DNA of 64,000 bases from Companilactobacillus sp. (lineage in GTDB: Bacteria > Bacillota > Bacilli > Lactobacillales > Lactobacillaceae): contig NZ_JAKVLR010000001.1 in NCBI RefSeq assembly GCF_022484265.1, positions 2,480,001 to 2,544,000 of the forward strand, written 5' to 3'. Below the pieces are notes generated by a model. That model did no database searches and had not been told where the DNA came from. It was given only the letters and a program-made list of their open reading frames with translations. This document shows positions 1-8,022 of this stretch, one piece after another. The translations under genes were made by a program, and so were the position numbers. Each line of letters begins with the position of its first letter. Position 1 is the first letter of the stretch.

Positions 1-109
1 TAGTGAGTGTTAAGATGATGGTTACAATGTAACTAAGTCTATCTCTGAGATCTCTGGAAACAGGGACACTAATTCGTCGAATGATTTTTTTTTACCCAAA
101 GGTGATCAA
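1..109. other. Short upstream region, no gene recognised
   Basis: This stretch precedes ecfA1. It ends in a T-run (about 90-98) and then the ribosome binding site AAAGGTG. In related bacteria rplQ lies upstream of ecfA1, but nothing here is recognisable as rplQ coding sequence. I see no convincing promoter or strong hairpin. Confidence 0.3.
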
Positions 110-940
110 ATGGCCAATATAATCTCAATTAAAAATGTTTTTTATAAATATCCAGGTTCCGAATCATACGCTGTTAATGGCATTAGTTTAGATATTAAAG
201 AAAACGAATGGATCTCAATTGTTGGTAAAAACGGTAGTGGCAAGACTACTCTGACTCGTTTGATCGACGGTCTTGAAGAATGTGAATCCGGTACGATTGA
301 AGTGGATGGCGTCATTACCAATGAGGAAACTATCTGGGATGCCAGAAAGAAAATTGGAATCGTTTTTCAAAATCCTGATCATCAATTCGTTGGCGCAACA
401 GTGGAAGATGACGTTGCTTTTGGTTTGGAAAATCAAGGTATGCCACGTGAACAAATGGTTCAAGCTGTGGACGAAGCCTTAACGATGGTCGATATGCAGG
501 ATTATAAGAAACGTGATCCTCAATCATTGTCAGGTGGTCAGAAGCAACGTGTGGCCATTGCTGGCGTGCTGGCTATTAAACCTGAGATAATTATCATGGA
601 TGAGTCGACTAGTATGTTGGACCCCCAAGGTAGAAAAACTGTCATTGATTTGATTAAGCATTTGCGTGCTGAACAAAACCTGACGGTAATTTCTATTACC
701 CATGATATTGAAGAGACGCAACTTTCTGATAGAATTATAGTATTGAACTCTGGGAAAATCGTCGAAGACACTGACCCGGCTGAGTTATATAAATTAGGTC
801 CTAAATTGATCGATTTTGGATTGGAAGAACCTTTTACTAATTTAGTGGCAGCTGGTCTGACTGATTTGATCGATTACGATGGCTATATCACTGAGAAGGG
901 GTTAATAGATCAATTATGCAAATTGAATTCAAACACGTAA
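110..940 (+). CDS. ecfA1: Energy-coupling factor transporter ATPase EcfA1
   Basis: One of the two ATPases of the energy-coupling factor (ECF) vitamin transporter. It works at the inner face of the membrane as a heterodimer with EcfA2, bound to EcfT, and powers interchangeable substrate-binding S components. Seen: Walker A GKNGSGKTT at residues 39-47, ABC signature LSGGQ at 140-144, and Walker B with D164-E165 followed by the switch His in SITHD. The length of 276 aa is normal. AAAGGTG lies before the ATG at 110. The end overlaps the ecfA2 start by 25 bases, so the two are probably translationally coupled. The order ecfA1-ecfA2-ecfT-truA-rplM-rpsI is conserved in lactobacilli, which strongly supports the call. 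Confidence 0.95.
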   Translation: MANIISIKNVFYKYPGSESYAVNGISLDIKENEWISIVGKNGSGKTTLTRLIDGLEECESGTIEVDGVITNEETIWDARKKIGIVFQNPDHQFVGATVEDDVAFGLENQGMPREQMVQAVDEALTMVDMQDYKKRDPQSLSGGQKQRVAIAGVLAIKPEIIIMDESTSMLDPQGRKTVIDLIKHLRAEQNLTVISITHDIEETQLSDRIIVLNSGKIVEDTDPAELYKLGPKLIDFGLEEPFTNLVAAGLTDLIDYDGYITEKGLIDQLCKLNSNT

Positions 941-1770
941 CACATTCATATGAATCTAATAATCCTATGTCTGGTCTCGGTCTAGCAGATGTCTCGGCTA
1001 CCATCAAAAGTGGTGGATTTACCGCCATTGTCGGAAAAACCGGTAGTGGCAAATCAACCATGGTCAAACATATCAATGCTTTGTTGAAGCCTACAAGTGG
1101 CGAGATAGTTGCGGGTACTCATGTGATAACGCCTGAGACCAACAATAAAAATCTTAAGCCGCTTCGTAAACAAGTCGGCATGGTCTTCCAGTTTCCTGAA
1201 AGTCAATTATTTGAAGATACTGTGGAAAAAGATATTATGTTTGGACCACAGAATTTTGGTTACTCCGAACAAGAAGCGAAGGATTCAGCCAGCAAAATGA
1301 TCGATGTGGTCGGCTTAGGTCAAGATTACCTTCAAAAGTCGCCATTTGATTTATCTGGTGGACAAATGCGCCGTGTTGCAATTGCTGGAGTTCTAGCTAG
1401 TGATCCTGAAACAATTATTCTTGATGAACCGACCGCGGGACTAGATCCAGTTGGTCGAAAAGAGATTATGGACTTGTTTAAGCAACAGCAAGCAAAAGGT
1501 AAGACAATTATCCTGATAACTCATAATATGGATGACGTGGCAAATTATGCTGATTCAATGATGGTCATGCATGACAGTCGGTTAGTTGCCACCGGAACTC
1601 CACAAGAAATTTTTAACAACAGTGATTTATTAAATAAGGGATACATTAGCCTGCCACAAAGTGCCATTTTTGCACAAAAATTAGCTGACAAGGGCTTTGA
1701 TTTTAAACAACTACCAATTACTATCAGTGAGTTGACCGCTGAAATAAAAGAACAAATTCACGGTGATTAG
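916..1770 (+). CDS. ecfA2: Energy-coupling factor transporter ATPase EcfA2
   Basis: Second ATPase of the ECF transporter, partner of EcfA1. Seen: Walker A GKTGSGKST at residues 40-48, a Q-loop region FQFPESQLFEDTV, the signature LSGGQ, Walker B IILDEPTAGLDP and the switch His in LITHNMDD. Its length is 284 aa. The FPESQLF segment after the Q-loop is typical of EcfA-type ATPases. The start lies inside the end of ecfA1. The stop is directly followed by the ecfT ATG at 1771, so the three genes form one tight operon. EcfA1 and EcfA2 are told apart by gene order and similarity to lactobacillal orthologues as I know them. Confidence 0.95.
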   Translation: MQIEFKHVTHSYESNNPMSGLGLADVSATIKSGGFTAIVGKTGSGKSTMVKHINALLKPTSGEIVAGTHVITPETNNKNLKPLRKQVGMVFQFPESQLFEDTVEKDIMFGPQNFGYSEQEAKDSASKMIDVVGLGQDYLQKSPFDLSGGQMRRVAIAGVLASDPETIILDEPTAGLDPVGRKEIMDLFKQQQAKGKTIILITHNMDDVANYADSMMVMHDSRLVATGTPQEIFNNSDLLNKGYISLPQSAIFAQKLADKGFDFKQLPITISELTAEIKEQIHGD

Positions 1771-2571
1771 ATGGATAAATTAATAATAGGACGATATTTA
1801 CCCGGGGATTCACTGATCTATCGTTTAGATCCTCGGTTAAAATTTTTAATTACATTTTATTTTATTGGCATAGTCTTTTTAGCAAATAATGTGGCTTCAT
1901 ATGCCTTTTTACTAGTCTTTGTATTGTTTGCTGTTTATGTTTCCAAGGTCAATCTGCTGTTCTTTATTAAGGGATTGCGGCCGATGTTTTGGCTGATACT
2001 CTTCACCGTGGCCTTACAGGCGTTCTTTACGCCAAGTGCTCATCCATACTGGCATTGGGCATTCCTGTCGCTTTCTAAAGAAGGATTTACCATTGCAGCC
2101 TATATTTTCATGCGTTTTGTACTGATCATTTTCATTTCAACTTTGTTGACCTTAACAACTACACCTATCGAGATTTCAGATTCAATCGAGAGCATTTTAA
2201 AACCGCTCAAAGTCGTAAAATTTCCTGTTACGCAGGTTGCTTTAATGTTGTCGATTGCATTAAGATTCGTGCCACTGTTGATCGATGAAACGACTAAGAT
2301 AATGGATGCTCAAAGAGCCCGTGGGGTCGACTTTGGTGAAGGTGGACTAATCAAACGGATCAAGGCGTTTGTTCCGATCCTGATTCCATTATTTGTTAGT
2401 AGCTTTTCAATTGCTTATGATCTTGCCATAGCGATGGAATCACGAGGTTATAAGGACGGCGAGGGAAGAAGTAAGTATCGAGTTTTAAACTGGTCAAAAC
2501 GCGATAATTGGACGATTGTGTTCATGGTATTAATAACAATTATTTTATTGTTGCTGCGGAGTTATAAATGA
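1771..2571 (+). CDS. ecfT: Energy-coupling factor transporter transmembrane protein EcfT
   Basis: Membrane scaffold of the ECF transporter. It couples the ATPases to the vitamin-binding S component. Seen: 266 aa with several hydrophobic segments (about residues 25-60, 70-90, 105-130, 245-265) and two Ala/Ser-Arg-Gly coupling motifs, AQRARG and AMESRG, in the cytoplasmic coupling helices. These motifs contact the ATPase grooves in known EcfT structures. The ATG immediately follows the ecfA2 stop codon. The gene overlaps truA by four bases. The S component FolT encoded at 52960 is a likely partner; other S components are probably elsewhere in the genome. Confidence 0.95.
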   Translation: MDKLIIGRYLPGDSLIYRLDPRLKFLITFYFIGIVFLANNVASYAFLLVFVLFAVYVSKVNLLFFIKGLRPMFWLILFTVALQAFFTPSAHPYWHWAFLSLSKEGFTIAAYIFMRFVLIIFISTLLTLTTTPIEISDSIESILKPLKVVKFPVTQVALMLSIALRFVPLLIDETTKIMDAQRARGVDFGEGGLIKRIKAFVPILIPLFVSSFSIAYDLAIAMESRGYKDGEGRSKYRVLNWSKRDNWTIVFMVLITIILLLLRSYK

Positions 2572-3314
2572 CAAATTATAAATTAACCATTGCCTACGAC
2601 GGTGCAAACTTCCATGGCTTTCAAAGTCAGCCGAAGTTGCGTACCGTGCAAGGAGTTTTAGAAAAAGCTTTGACCAAAATGTCAAAGGGACAGTCCATCG
2701 ATGTGATCGGATCCGGTCGGACCGATGCTGGCGTTCACGCCTTAGGTCAGGTAGTATCGTTCGAATTTCCCAATCAATTACCGGCTGATAGCATGTTAAA
2801 AGCAGTCAACTCGTTGATGCCGTTAGATGTAATCGTTAAAAAATCAGAAATCGTTGATGCTGATTTTCACGCACGTTTTGGTGTTAAAAAGAAGACGTAT
2901 CAATATCGAGTAGATTGTGGACATTATACTGATCCTTTCAAGCGTTTTTACACAGGACATTATCCCTATCCATTTGATGTGGATAAAATAAAAACTGCAT
3001 TGAAGGACCTAGAAGGTGAACATGACTTCACTAGCTTTGCAGCTTCAGGTGGCGTGATCGAAAATAAAGTTCGTACTATTTATCGAGCAACCGTTGATTA
3101 CTTTCCAGCGGAAAACGAATTAGTCTTTGAATTCACTGGGAACGGATTTTTATATAATATGGTCCGCATATTGGTTGCGACTTTGTTGGAGATCGGTAAC
3201 GGCAGAAGAGCAGAACATGACTTTTTACGATTATTTGAAATCAAGGATCGTCAAGAAGCACGAGGGACAGCTCCAGCAAGTGGGCTATATTTAAAAGAAG
3301 TTTTTTATGATTAA
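2568..3314 (+). CDS. truA: tRNA pseudouridine synthase A
   Basis: Converts uridines 38-40 of the tRNA anticodon stem to pseudouridine. Seen: the TruA catalytic motif GSGRTDAGVHALGQ with the nucleophilic aspartate D53, the N-terminal TIAYDGANFHGFQ strand, and a C-terminal GNGFLYNMVRI segment typical of the family. The length of 248 aa is normal. The ATG overlaps the ecfT stop (ATGA arrangement), so translation is probably coupled. It is the last gene of the ecf operon before the L13 leader. Confidence 0.95.
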   Translation: MTNYKLTIAYDGANFHGFQSQPKLRTVQGVLEKALTKMSKGQSIDVIGSGRTDAGVHALGQVVSFEFPNQLPADSMLKAVNSLMPLDVIVKKSEIVDADFHARFGVKKKTYQYRVDCGHYTDPFKRFYTGHYPYPFDVDKIKTALKDLEGEHDFTSFAASGGVIENKVRTIYRATVDYFPAENELVFEFTGNGFLYNMVRILVATLLEIGNGRRAEHDFLRLFEIKDRQEARGTAPASGLYLKEVFYD

Positions 3315-3324
3315 ATCTCTTATC

Positions 3325-3425
3325 TAATATTGACTTATCGGGGAATACCAAGTATAGTTGTACCTGGTATTGTTTGCCCCACGATAAGCCCCGGAATCTT
3401 ATTGAGTGTCAAACAGACAATGAAC
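3325..3425 (+). promoter_or_regulatory. Ribosomal protein L13 leader
   Basis: Structured 5' leader upstream of rplM. The segment ACTTATCGGGG (3333-3343) can pair with CCCCACGATAAG (3377-3388). Inside it AATACCA pairs with TGGTATT (3344-3350 and 3365-3371). This matches the Firmicute L13 leader, thought to mediate autoregulation of the rplM-rpsI operon. Exact ends are estimates. Confidence 0.75.
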
Positions 3426-3439
3426 TTGGAGGAAAACAA

Positions 3440-3883
3440 ATGCGTACAACACCATTAGCAAAAGCAAATGAAGTTGATCGTAAGTGGTATGTAGTTGATG
3501 CAACTGACGTCGTATTAGGTAGATTGTCATCAGTTGTTGCTGCTATTCTTAGAGGTAAGAACAAGCCAACATACACACCTAACGTTGATACAGGTGATAA
3601 CGTTATTATCATCAATGCAGAAAAGACAAGATTAACAGGTAAGAAAGCTAAGACAAAGATCTATTACCACCATACAAATCACCCAGGTGGTATTAAGAGT
3701 ATTAGTGCCGGACAAAAACGTGAAGAAACACCAGAACGTTTTGTTGAAGATTCAATTCGCGGCATGTTGCCTCATAACACACTTGGACGTCAACAACTCA
3801 AGAAGTTGCATGTATATGCAGGTCCTGAACATGACAACCAAGCACAAAATCCAGAATTGTTGGATATCAACAAACTAATTTAA
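3440..3883 (+). CDS. rplM: 50S ribosomal protein L13
   Basis: Large-subunit ribosomal protein that acts early in 50S assembly. The 147 aa product begins MRTTPLAKANEVDRKWYVVD and carries the typical VVDATDVVLGRLSS region and the GMLPHNTLGR motif. I chose the ATG at 3440 because TTGGAGGA precedes it at the right distance. A longer reading from 3374 would run through the leader structure and add residues not found in L13. The stop is 13 bases before the rpsI start, and the two form an operon. Confidence 0.97.
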   Translation: MRTTPLAKANEVDRKWYVVDATDVVLGRLSSVVAAILRGKNKPTYTPNVDTGDNVIIINAEKTRLTGKKAKTKIYYHHTNHPGGIKSISAGQKREETPERFVEDSIRGMLPHNTLGRQQLKKLHVYAGPEHDNQAQNPELLDINKLI

Positions 3884-3896
3884 GGAGGAAAACATT

Positions 3897-4289
3897 TTGG
3901 CAGATGTATTTTATGCTGGAACAGGCCGTCGTAAAGACTCAGTTGCACGTGTTAGATTAGTTCCAGGAAACGGTAAAATTACTATCAACAAACGTGATGT
4001 CAAAGATTACATTCCTTTTGACAATTTGATTGCTGATATGAAACAACCTTTAGATGTTACTGAAACAGCTTCAAACTATGACGTTATTGCTAACGTTAAC
4101 GGTGGTGGCTTCTCAGGACAAGCTGGAGCAATCCGTCACGGTATTGCAAGAGCATTACTTGAAGCAGATCCAGACTTCAGACCAACACTTAAGAGTGCAG
4201 GATTCTTAACACGTGACCCTCGTATGAAGGAACGTAAGAAGCCAGGTCTTAAGAAAGCTCGTAAAGCTTCACAATTCTCAAAACGTTAA
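3897..4289 (+). CDS. rpsI: 30S ribosomal protein S9
   Basis: Small-subunit protein whose C-terminal tail reaches the P-site tRNA. Seen: 130 aa starting MADVFYAGTGRRKDSVARV, the GGGFSGQAGAIRHGIARAL motif, and the basic tail ending KASQFSKR, all characteristic of S9. The start is TTG, preceded by AAGGAGG. It is followed by a strong terminator, so rplM-rpsI is a complete transcription unit. Confidence 0.97.
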   Translation: MADVFYAGTGRRKDSVARVRLVPGNGKITINKRDVKDYIPFDNLIADMKQPLDVTETASNYDVIANVNGGGFSGQAGAIRHGIARALLEADPDFRPTLKSAGFLTRDPRMKERKKPGLKKARKASQFSKR

Positions 4290-4317
4290 TATACAAATCT
4301 CAAATATTACATTTTGT

Positions 4318-4349
4318 ACACCTTCCACTTGTGTGGGGGTGTTTTTTTT
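4318..4349 (+). terminator. Rho-independent terminator after rpsI
   Basis: ACACCTTCCAC and GTGGGGGTGT form a stem with a short loop, followed by a run of T. Confidence 0.85.
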
Positions 4350-4371
4350 ATACTCTAGCTAAGCACCTATG

Positions 4372-4622
4372 GTGCATAGCTAGAGTAAACGGCGGAGCGT
4401 GCAACGGAGTGGAGCCGACGGCGATTCCATGCATTTTCTTTGAGTAAAGAGTGCATAGCAGAGTAAACGGCGGAGCGTGCAACGGAGTGGAGCCGAGGGC
4501 GATTTCATGCATTTTTTTGACCAAAGAGTGCATAGCTAGAGTAAACGGCGGTTAGGCACTCTTAGCATGGAGTGCTTAGAGTGCTTTACGGCGAGGTTCG
4601 AAGAACATCGGCGATTCCATGC
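4372..4622. repeat. Three imperfect intergenic repeat units bounded by TGCAT/ATGCA
   Basis: The 506-base gap between rpsI and the next gene carries a repeated unit of about 70 bases at about 4372-4440 and 4451-4519. A third, diverged copy lies at about 4528-4622. Each begins GTGCATAGC, followed by GAGTAAACGGCGG. Units one and two continue AGCGTGCAACGGAGTGGAGC and end CGATT(C/T)CATGCAT. The TGCAT start and ATGCA end are inverted, so each unit could fold into a hairpin. In the third copy the middle is replaced by different sequence. No protein-coding gene is supported here. Confidence 0.7.
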
Positions 4623-4795
4623 CTTTATTAAGAATCTAGACATTATTTTCATTTATTACTTTTTCAATCAAAGTTTTTACCAAGTACCAAAATCATTTTC
4701 TGAATTCGCTTCCAATCCATTAGTTTTTTCCATGAAAATAAGATAGAATGAAGTTGTGAAAAAATTATCTATTTATTTATATGGAGGAATATATA

Positions 4796-5116
4796 ATGAA
4801 AATTGGGATTCTTTTAGAGACTAAGGAACACGAAAAGGCTTGGAATGCATTTAGATTTGCTAATACCGCTTTAGGCAAGGGTAACGATGTAAAAGTATTC
4901 TTGATGGGTGAGGCTGTTGAGATCGAGGACATCAAGGATGATAAGTTTGACGTTGTTGATATGATGAACCAATATACAGAAGCCAAGGGTGAAATCCTAG
5001 CATGTGGAACCTGCATCATGTCACGTCATTTGGAAGATAAAACACATTGTCCAATTTCAACTATGGTCGACTGTGTTGAAATGGTTGAATGGTCAGACAA
5101 GACAGTCACGTTCTAG
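4796..5116 (+). CDS. DsrE/DsrF-like family protein
   Basis: Small cytoplasmic protein of 106 aa resembling the DsrE/DsrF/TusD-like sulfur-relay fold. The N-terminal MKIGILLETKEHEKAWNAFRF and the pattern GNDVKVFLMGEAVE followed by ACGTCIMSR are family-like. Cysteines in the CGTC segment could carry sulfur, but no substrate can be inferred. I chose the ATG at 4796 because ATGGAGGA precedes it; an upstream ATG at 4781 sits inside that ribosome binding site. The gene is followed at 24 bases by the SRAP gene, so co-transcription is possible. Confidence 0.7.
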   Translation: MKIGILLETKEHEKAWNAFRFANTALGKGNDVKVFLMGEAVEIEDIKDDKFDVVDMMNQYTEAKGEILACGTCIMSRHLEDKTHCPISTMVDCVEMVEWSDKTVTF

Positions 5117-5139
5117 ATTAATATAATAGGAGAGTCAGT

Positions 5140-5712
5140 ATGTGCGGAAGATTTATGTTTGAGCCAGATGAAAATCCGATGATCGAACGCATTTTTGATC
5201 TGGCAGTTTCAGGGGGATTTAAGCCAAAGACTGGCGAAGTTTTTCCGACAGATCAAACTGCGTTGATCGTACCCGGACCTAAGCAAGTCCAAGTAGTTTC
5301 CATGAAATGGGGATTTCCAGGATTTAAGTCAGGTCAAACAATTATCAATGCTCGTTCGGAAACTGTTATGCAAAAGTCGATGTTTGCGTCAGCGTTTCAG
5401 AAAAATCGCTGCGTTTATCCCACAACTGGCTTTTTTGAATGGAATAATAGCAAGCAAAAGTATCGCTTTAATTATCAGACAGAAGCTGAACCGCTATTTA
5501 TTGCTGGTTGCTTTAATTATTTTGATGAAGTGGCTCAAAGCGTGCTACTGACGACGAAACCCAACGAATCTATGATTCAGATACATGACCGGATGCCTTT
5601 GATCCTGGCAAAAAATCAAATTAATTCCTGGATTTATGATGATCGATTTGCTAAACAATTCTTGTCAGCATCTATGCCGCAGTTAACATCAGTAAATGTA
5701 AATAGTAACTAA
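5140..5712 (+). CDS. SOS response-associated peptidase (SRAP, YedK/HMCES-like)
   Basis: Abasic-site sensor that forms a covalent thiazolidine link to abasic sites in single-stranded DNA through Cys2, shielding replication forks. Seen: the N-terminal MCGRF with Cys2 directly after the initiator Met, the NARSET motif starting at Asn70, the GFFEW motif with Glu100, and IHDRMPLIL with His149. All family residues appear present. At 190 aa it is slightly shorter than E. coli YedK. GGAGAG precedes the ATG. A convergent terminator follows. Confidence 0.9.
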   Translation: MCGRFMFEPDENPMIERIFDLAVSGGFKPKTGEVFPTDQTALIVPGPKQVQVVSMKWGFPGFKSGQTIINARSETVMQKSMFASAFQKNRCVYPTTGFFEWNNSKQKYRFNYQTEAEPLFIAGCFNYFDEVAQSVLLTTKPNESMIQIHDRMPLILAKNQINSWIYDDRFAKQFLSASMPQLTSVNVNSN

Positions 5713-5714
5713 TC

Positions 5715-5752
5715 AAAAAGCAGGACTGAAAAAAATTCAGTTCTGCTTTTTT
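5715..5752. terminator. Bidirectional terminator between SRAP gene and oxidoreductase
   Basis: AAAAGCAGGACTGAA and TTCAGTTCTGCTTTT form a long stem with an A-run on one side and a T-run on the other. It serves the two convergent genes. Confidence 0.85.
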
Positions 5753-5763
5753 AGTATATAAAA

Positions 5764-6750
5764 TTAAAAAGTTGCAATTATTTTTCCAGATATTTTTCGG
5801 TCCAACAAATCCTTTAAACCTGATGGAATCTCATCAAAATCAATGGTTTTAGTAATAATCGAATGAAGCTTTTTAGTGGCTAATAAGTTGCCAAGTTTTT
5901 CAGCCATAACTGCCAGGTCGTCAATCTGAGATAGGTTGTTATGTTGATGAGCACCACCTAGATTAACGCTTAGCACGCTCTGACCCATTGCACTTAAGTT
6001 ATAGTCATCTAGTTTAGGTTCTCCAACAATCGTCATTAGAGCACCATTATAAGCTAAACGAGCTAAATCCTTTTGAGCTTCTTCAGGTCCCACTGTATTA
6101 ACAATCAAATCTACACCAACTCCATCAGTCAATTCTAAAATCTTCTGAGTTGTATCTTCGGTTTTGTAGTCGATGATGTGATCAGGTTTAAATTGTTTTA
6201 CCCAGTCGATCTTATGAGTCGAAACTGTTGTAAAAACTTTTAATTGAGCTATTTTCGCCAGTTGGATAGCAATACTGCCAACGCCACCAGCTCCAGCATG
6301 GATCAAAATCGTCTTTTTACCAGTCAGATTCATTTTGCGATGGATGGCAGAATAGGCAGTCATGCCGTTGCAAAGGACTGAGGCAGCTTCTTGATATGAA
6401 ACAGAATCAGGGATTTTGGCAACGCAACGATAGTTAGTTTTAGCGTATTCAGCAAAACAACCGTCCTTTGACAGATCACTATGATAGAAGACTCGGTCTC
6501 CTAGTTTGAAATGTTTAGGATTAATTGATCCAACTTTGATTACTTCTCCCGCTGCATCCAAGCCTAGGGTATGCGGGTATGTCCAGTTGGGATGATGGCC
6601 GCTAACCAATTTGAAATCCACAGGATTTAATCCTACGGCATGCAATTTCACTAAAATTTCATCTTCATGTATGTCAGGAATAGCGAGATCCTGAATTTTT
6701 AAACCATTAATTTGCTTAATTTCCGGTGTAGGGATAACTAATGCCTTCAT
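5764..6750 (-). CDS. Zinc-independent alcohol dehydrogenase/quinone oxidoreductase family protein
   Basis: Medium-chain dehydrogenase/reductase of 328 aa. Seen: N-terminal GroES-like catalytic domain (about residues 25-130) and a Rossmann NAD(P)-binding domain with AGAGGVGSIAIQLA. The cysteine and histidine ligands of classical zinc alcohol dehydrogenases are not evident, so a quinone oxidoreductase-like NADPH enzyme is more likely. The substrate is unknown. I chose the start MKALVIPTPE at 6750 because ATGGAGG precedes it on the minus strand. The gene is transcribed away from the phosphonate operon, and the shared upstream region carries Pho-like boxes. Confidence 0.8.
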   Translation of the reverse strand: MKALVIPTPEIKQINGLKIQDLAIPDIHEDEILVKLHAVGLNPVDFKLVSGHHPNWTYPHTLGLDAAGEVIKVGSINPKHFKLGDRVFYHSDLSKDGCFAEYAKTNYRCVAKIPDSVSYQEAASVLCNGMTAYSAIHRKMNLTGKKTILIHAGAGGVGSIAIQLAKIAQLKVFTTVSTHKIDWVKQFKPDHIIDYKTEDTTQKILELTDGVGVDLIVNTVGPEEAQKDLARLAYNGALMTIVGEPKLDDYNLSAMGQSVLSVNLGGAHQHNNLSQIDDLAVMAEKLGNLLATKKLHSIITKTIDFDEIPSGLKDLLDRKISGKIIATF

Positions 6751-6815
6751 TGAGAGTGCCTCCATCATGTTTGTTAACACCATTCTAACGCAGTTGTACC
6801 AACGGATGTGGCAAT

Positions 6816-6887
6816 TGTAAAGCTAATGTAAAGGAAATATATAGCGAAATCTTTACAATGTGTTGGAATCTTTACATTTAATAAACA
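6816..6887. promoter_or_regulatory. Candidate PhoP (Pho box) sites upstream of phnD
   Basis: TGTAAA occurs at 6816-6821 and 6827-6832 with 5 bases between; read on the minus strand this is TTTACA-N5-TTTACA. On the plus strand TTTACA occurs at 6852-6857 and 6871-6876, and the second is followed after 5 bases by TAAACA (6882-6887). The known Gram-positive PhoP box is a direct repeat of TT(A/T/C)ACA with about 5-base spacing. The motifs are seen directly; control by PhoP is inferred. Confidence 0.55.
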
Positions 6888-6959
6888 ACGAATATACATT
6901 CACTTGCTAATCTATTCTATGTTCTAAAAAATTGTTATAGGAAAGTTGGTAAGTTTCAT

Positions 6960-8003
6960 ATGAAAAAAGGGCGGTTTTTAACGGTTTGTTTAGGGGTAAT
7001 GTTAATGGCCTTATTAGGTGGTACATTAGCAGGATGCTCAGGAAAGAATAGTTCAGCGAGTGGCAGCAGCGACTCAAAGAAAATTTCTATTGTATTTTAC
7101 CCAAATGAATCTGCAAAAGACTACTTAGCTTCACGTAATGAGTTGAAAGCTAAATTAGAAAAGGCAACTGGTAAGAAAGTTGATATTAAGACAACTACAG
7201 ATTACAACGTTGCTATTGAAGCAATCGCATCAGGTAAGGCTCAATTAGCATTTATGGGTGCTGATGGTTACATCAAGGCACGTGGTTTGAACAAAGCAGT
7301 TGCACCTCTTCTAACAGAATCAGGTCCAGATGGTACATTCAAGGGAGCAAGTTACCGTTCATACTTGATGGTTCCAGAAGATAAAGCTGACAGCTACAAG
7401 AAAGACGGCAAGTACAGCATTGACGGAATCAAAGGTAAGAAGATCTCATTCGTTTCAGCAAGTTCAACATCAGGTTTTGCAATTCCAACATACGAAATTC
7501 AAAAAGAATTCAAGCTTAAGAATAAAGATGCTTTCTCAGAAAGCGGCAAGTTCTTCAGCAAAGTACTTTACGGAAACTCACACCCAGGTTCAGCAGTTAA
7601 CTTGTTGAAGGGTGACGTTGACGTAGCGGCATTTGATGATATTGATCTAACACCATTTATGAAAGTTACATCAGGTAGTTACTCAGAACCAGGTTCTAAA
7701 TTCACAGTTCGTGAAGATGCAGCAGCACCATTCACAGACTTCCACGGCAAGAGTGTTGTAAACATCTCAACATTGCCAGTTCAAAATGGACCACTTGTAG
7801 CAAATACAAAGACTCTTAGTGCTAAAGATCGTGCAGCAATTCAAAAGTTGTTCACATCTGACGAAGTATCAAACGATCCTAAGTTGTTCGCAAAAGATGG
7901 TTCAAAACAAGCAGCATTGTTCCACAAGAAGGGACCTAAGTCACAACTACTTAAGGTTGATGACAACTGGTACAAACCTACTCACGAATTAATCGGTAAA
8001 TAG
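6960..8003 (+). CDS. phnD: Phosphonate ABC transporter substrate-binding lipoprotein
   Basis: Extracellular binding protein that captures phosphonates and delivers them to PhnE. Seen: a lipoprotein signal peptide with lipobox LAGC and lipidated Cys26, a Ser-rich linker, then the PhnD fold with ISIVFYPNES near the start, AFMGADGY, and the SSTSGFAIPTYEI segment typical of phosphate/phosphonate-binding PhnD proteins. Its length is 347 aa. The ribosome binding site is weak. It is the first gene of a six-gene operon whose last two genes degrade 2-aminoethylphosphonate, so that compound is the likely ligand. Confidence 0.92.
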   Translation: MKKGRFLTVCLGVMLMALLGGTLAGCSGKNSSASGSSDSKKISIVFYPNESAKDYLASRNELKAKLEKATGKKVDIKTTTDYNVAIEAIASGKAQLAFMGADGYIKARGLNKAVAPLLTESGPDGTFKGASYRSYLMVPEDKADSYKKDGKYSIDGIKGKKISFVSASSTSGFAIPTYEIQKEFKLKNKDAFSESGKFFSKVLYGNSHPGSAVNLLKGDVDVAAFDDIDLTPFMKVTSGSYSEPGSKFTVREDAAAPFTDFHGKSVVNISTLPVQNGPLVANTKTLSAKDRAAIQKLFTSDEVSNDPKLFAKDGSKQAALFHKKGPKSQLLKVDDNWYKPTHELIGK

Positions 8004-8022
8004 TAAATAGGGGGGCATTACG

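Noticed and set aside
1..109. Looking for the end of rplQ at the window start.
   Set aside because: No L17 coding sequence or clear stop context could be recognised. The stretch is left unannotated.
3374..3439. Extended start of rplM upstream of 3440.
   Set aside because: It would translate through the L13 leader structure, adds residues not found in L13, and the ATG at 3440 has the better ribosome binding site.
4348..4533. A minus-strand reading frame across the intergenic repeats.
   Set aside because: It consists of repeated, low-complexity peptide derived from the repeat units, with no ribosome binding site and no family resemblance.
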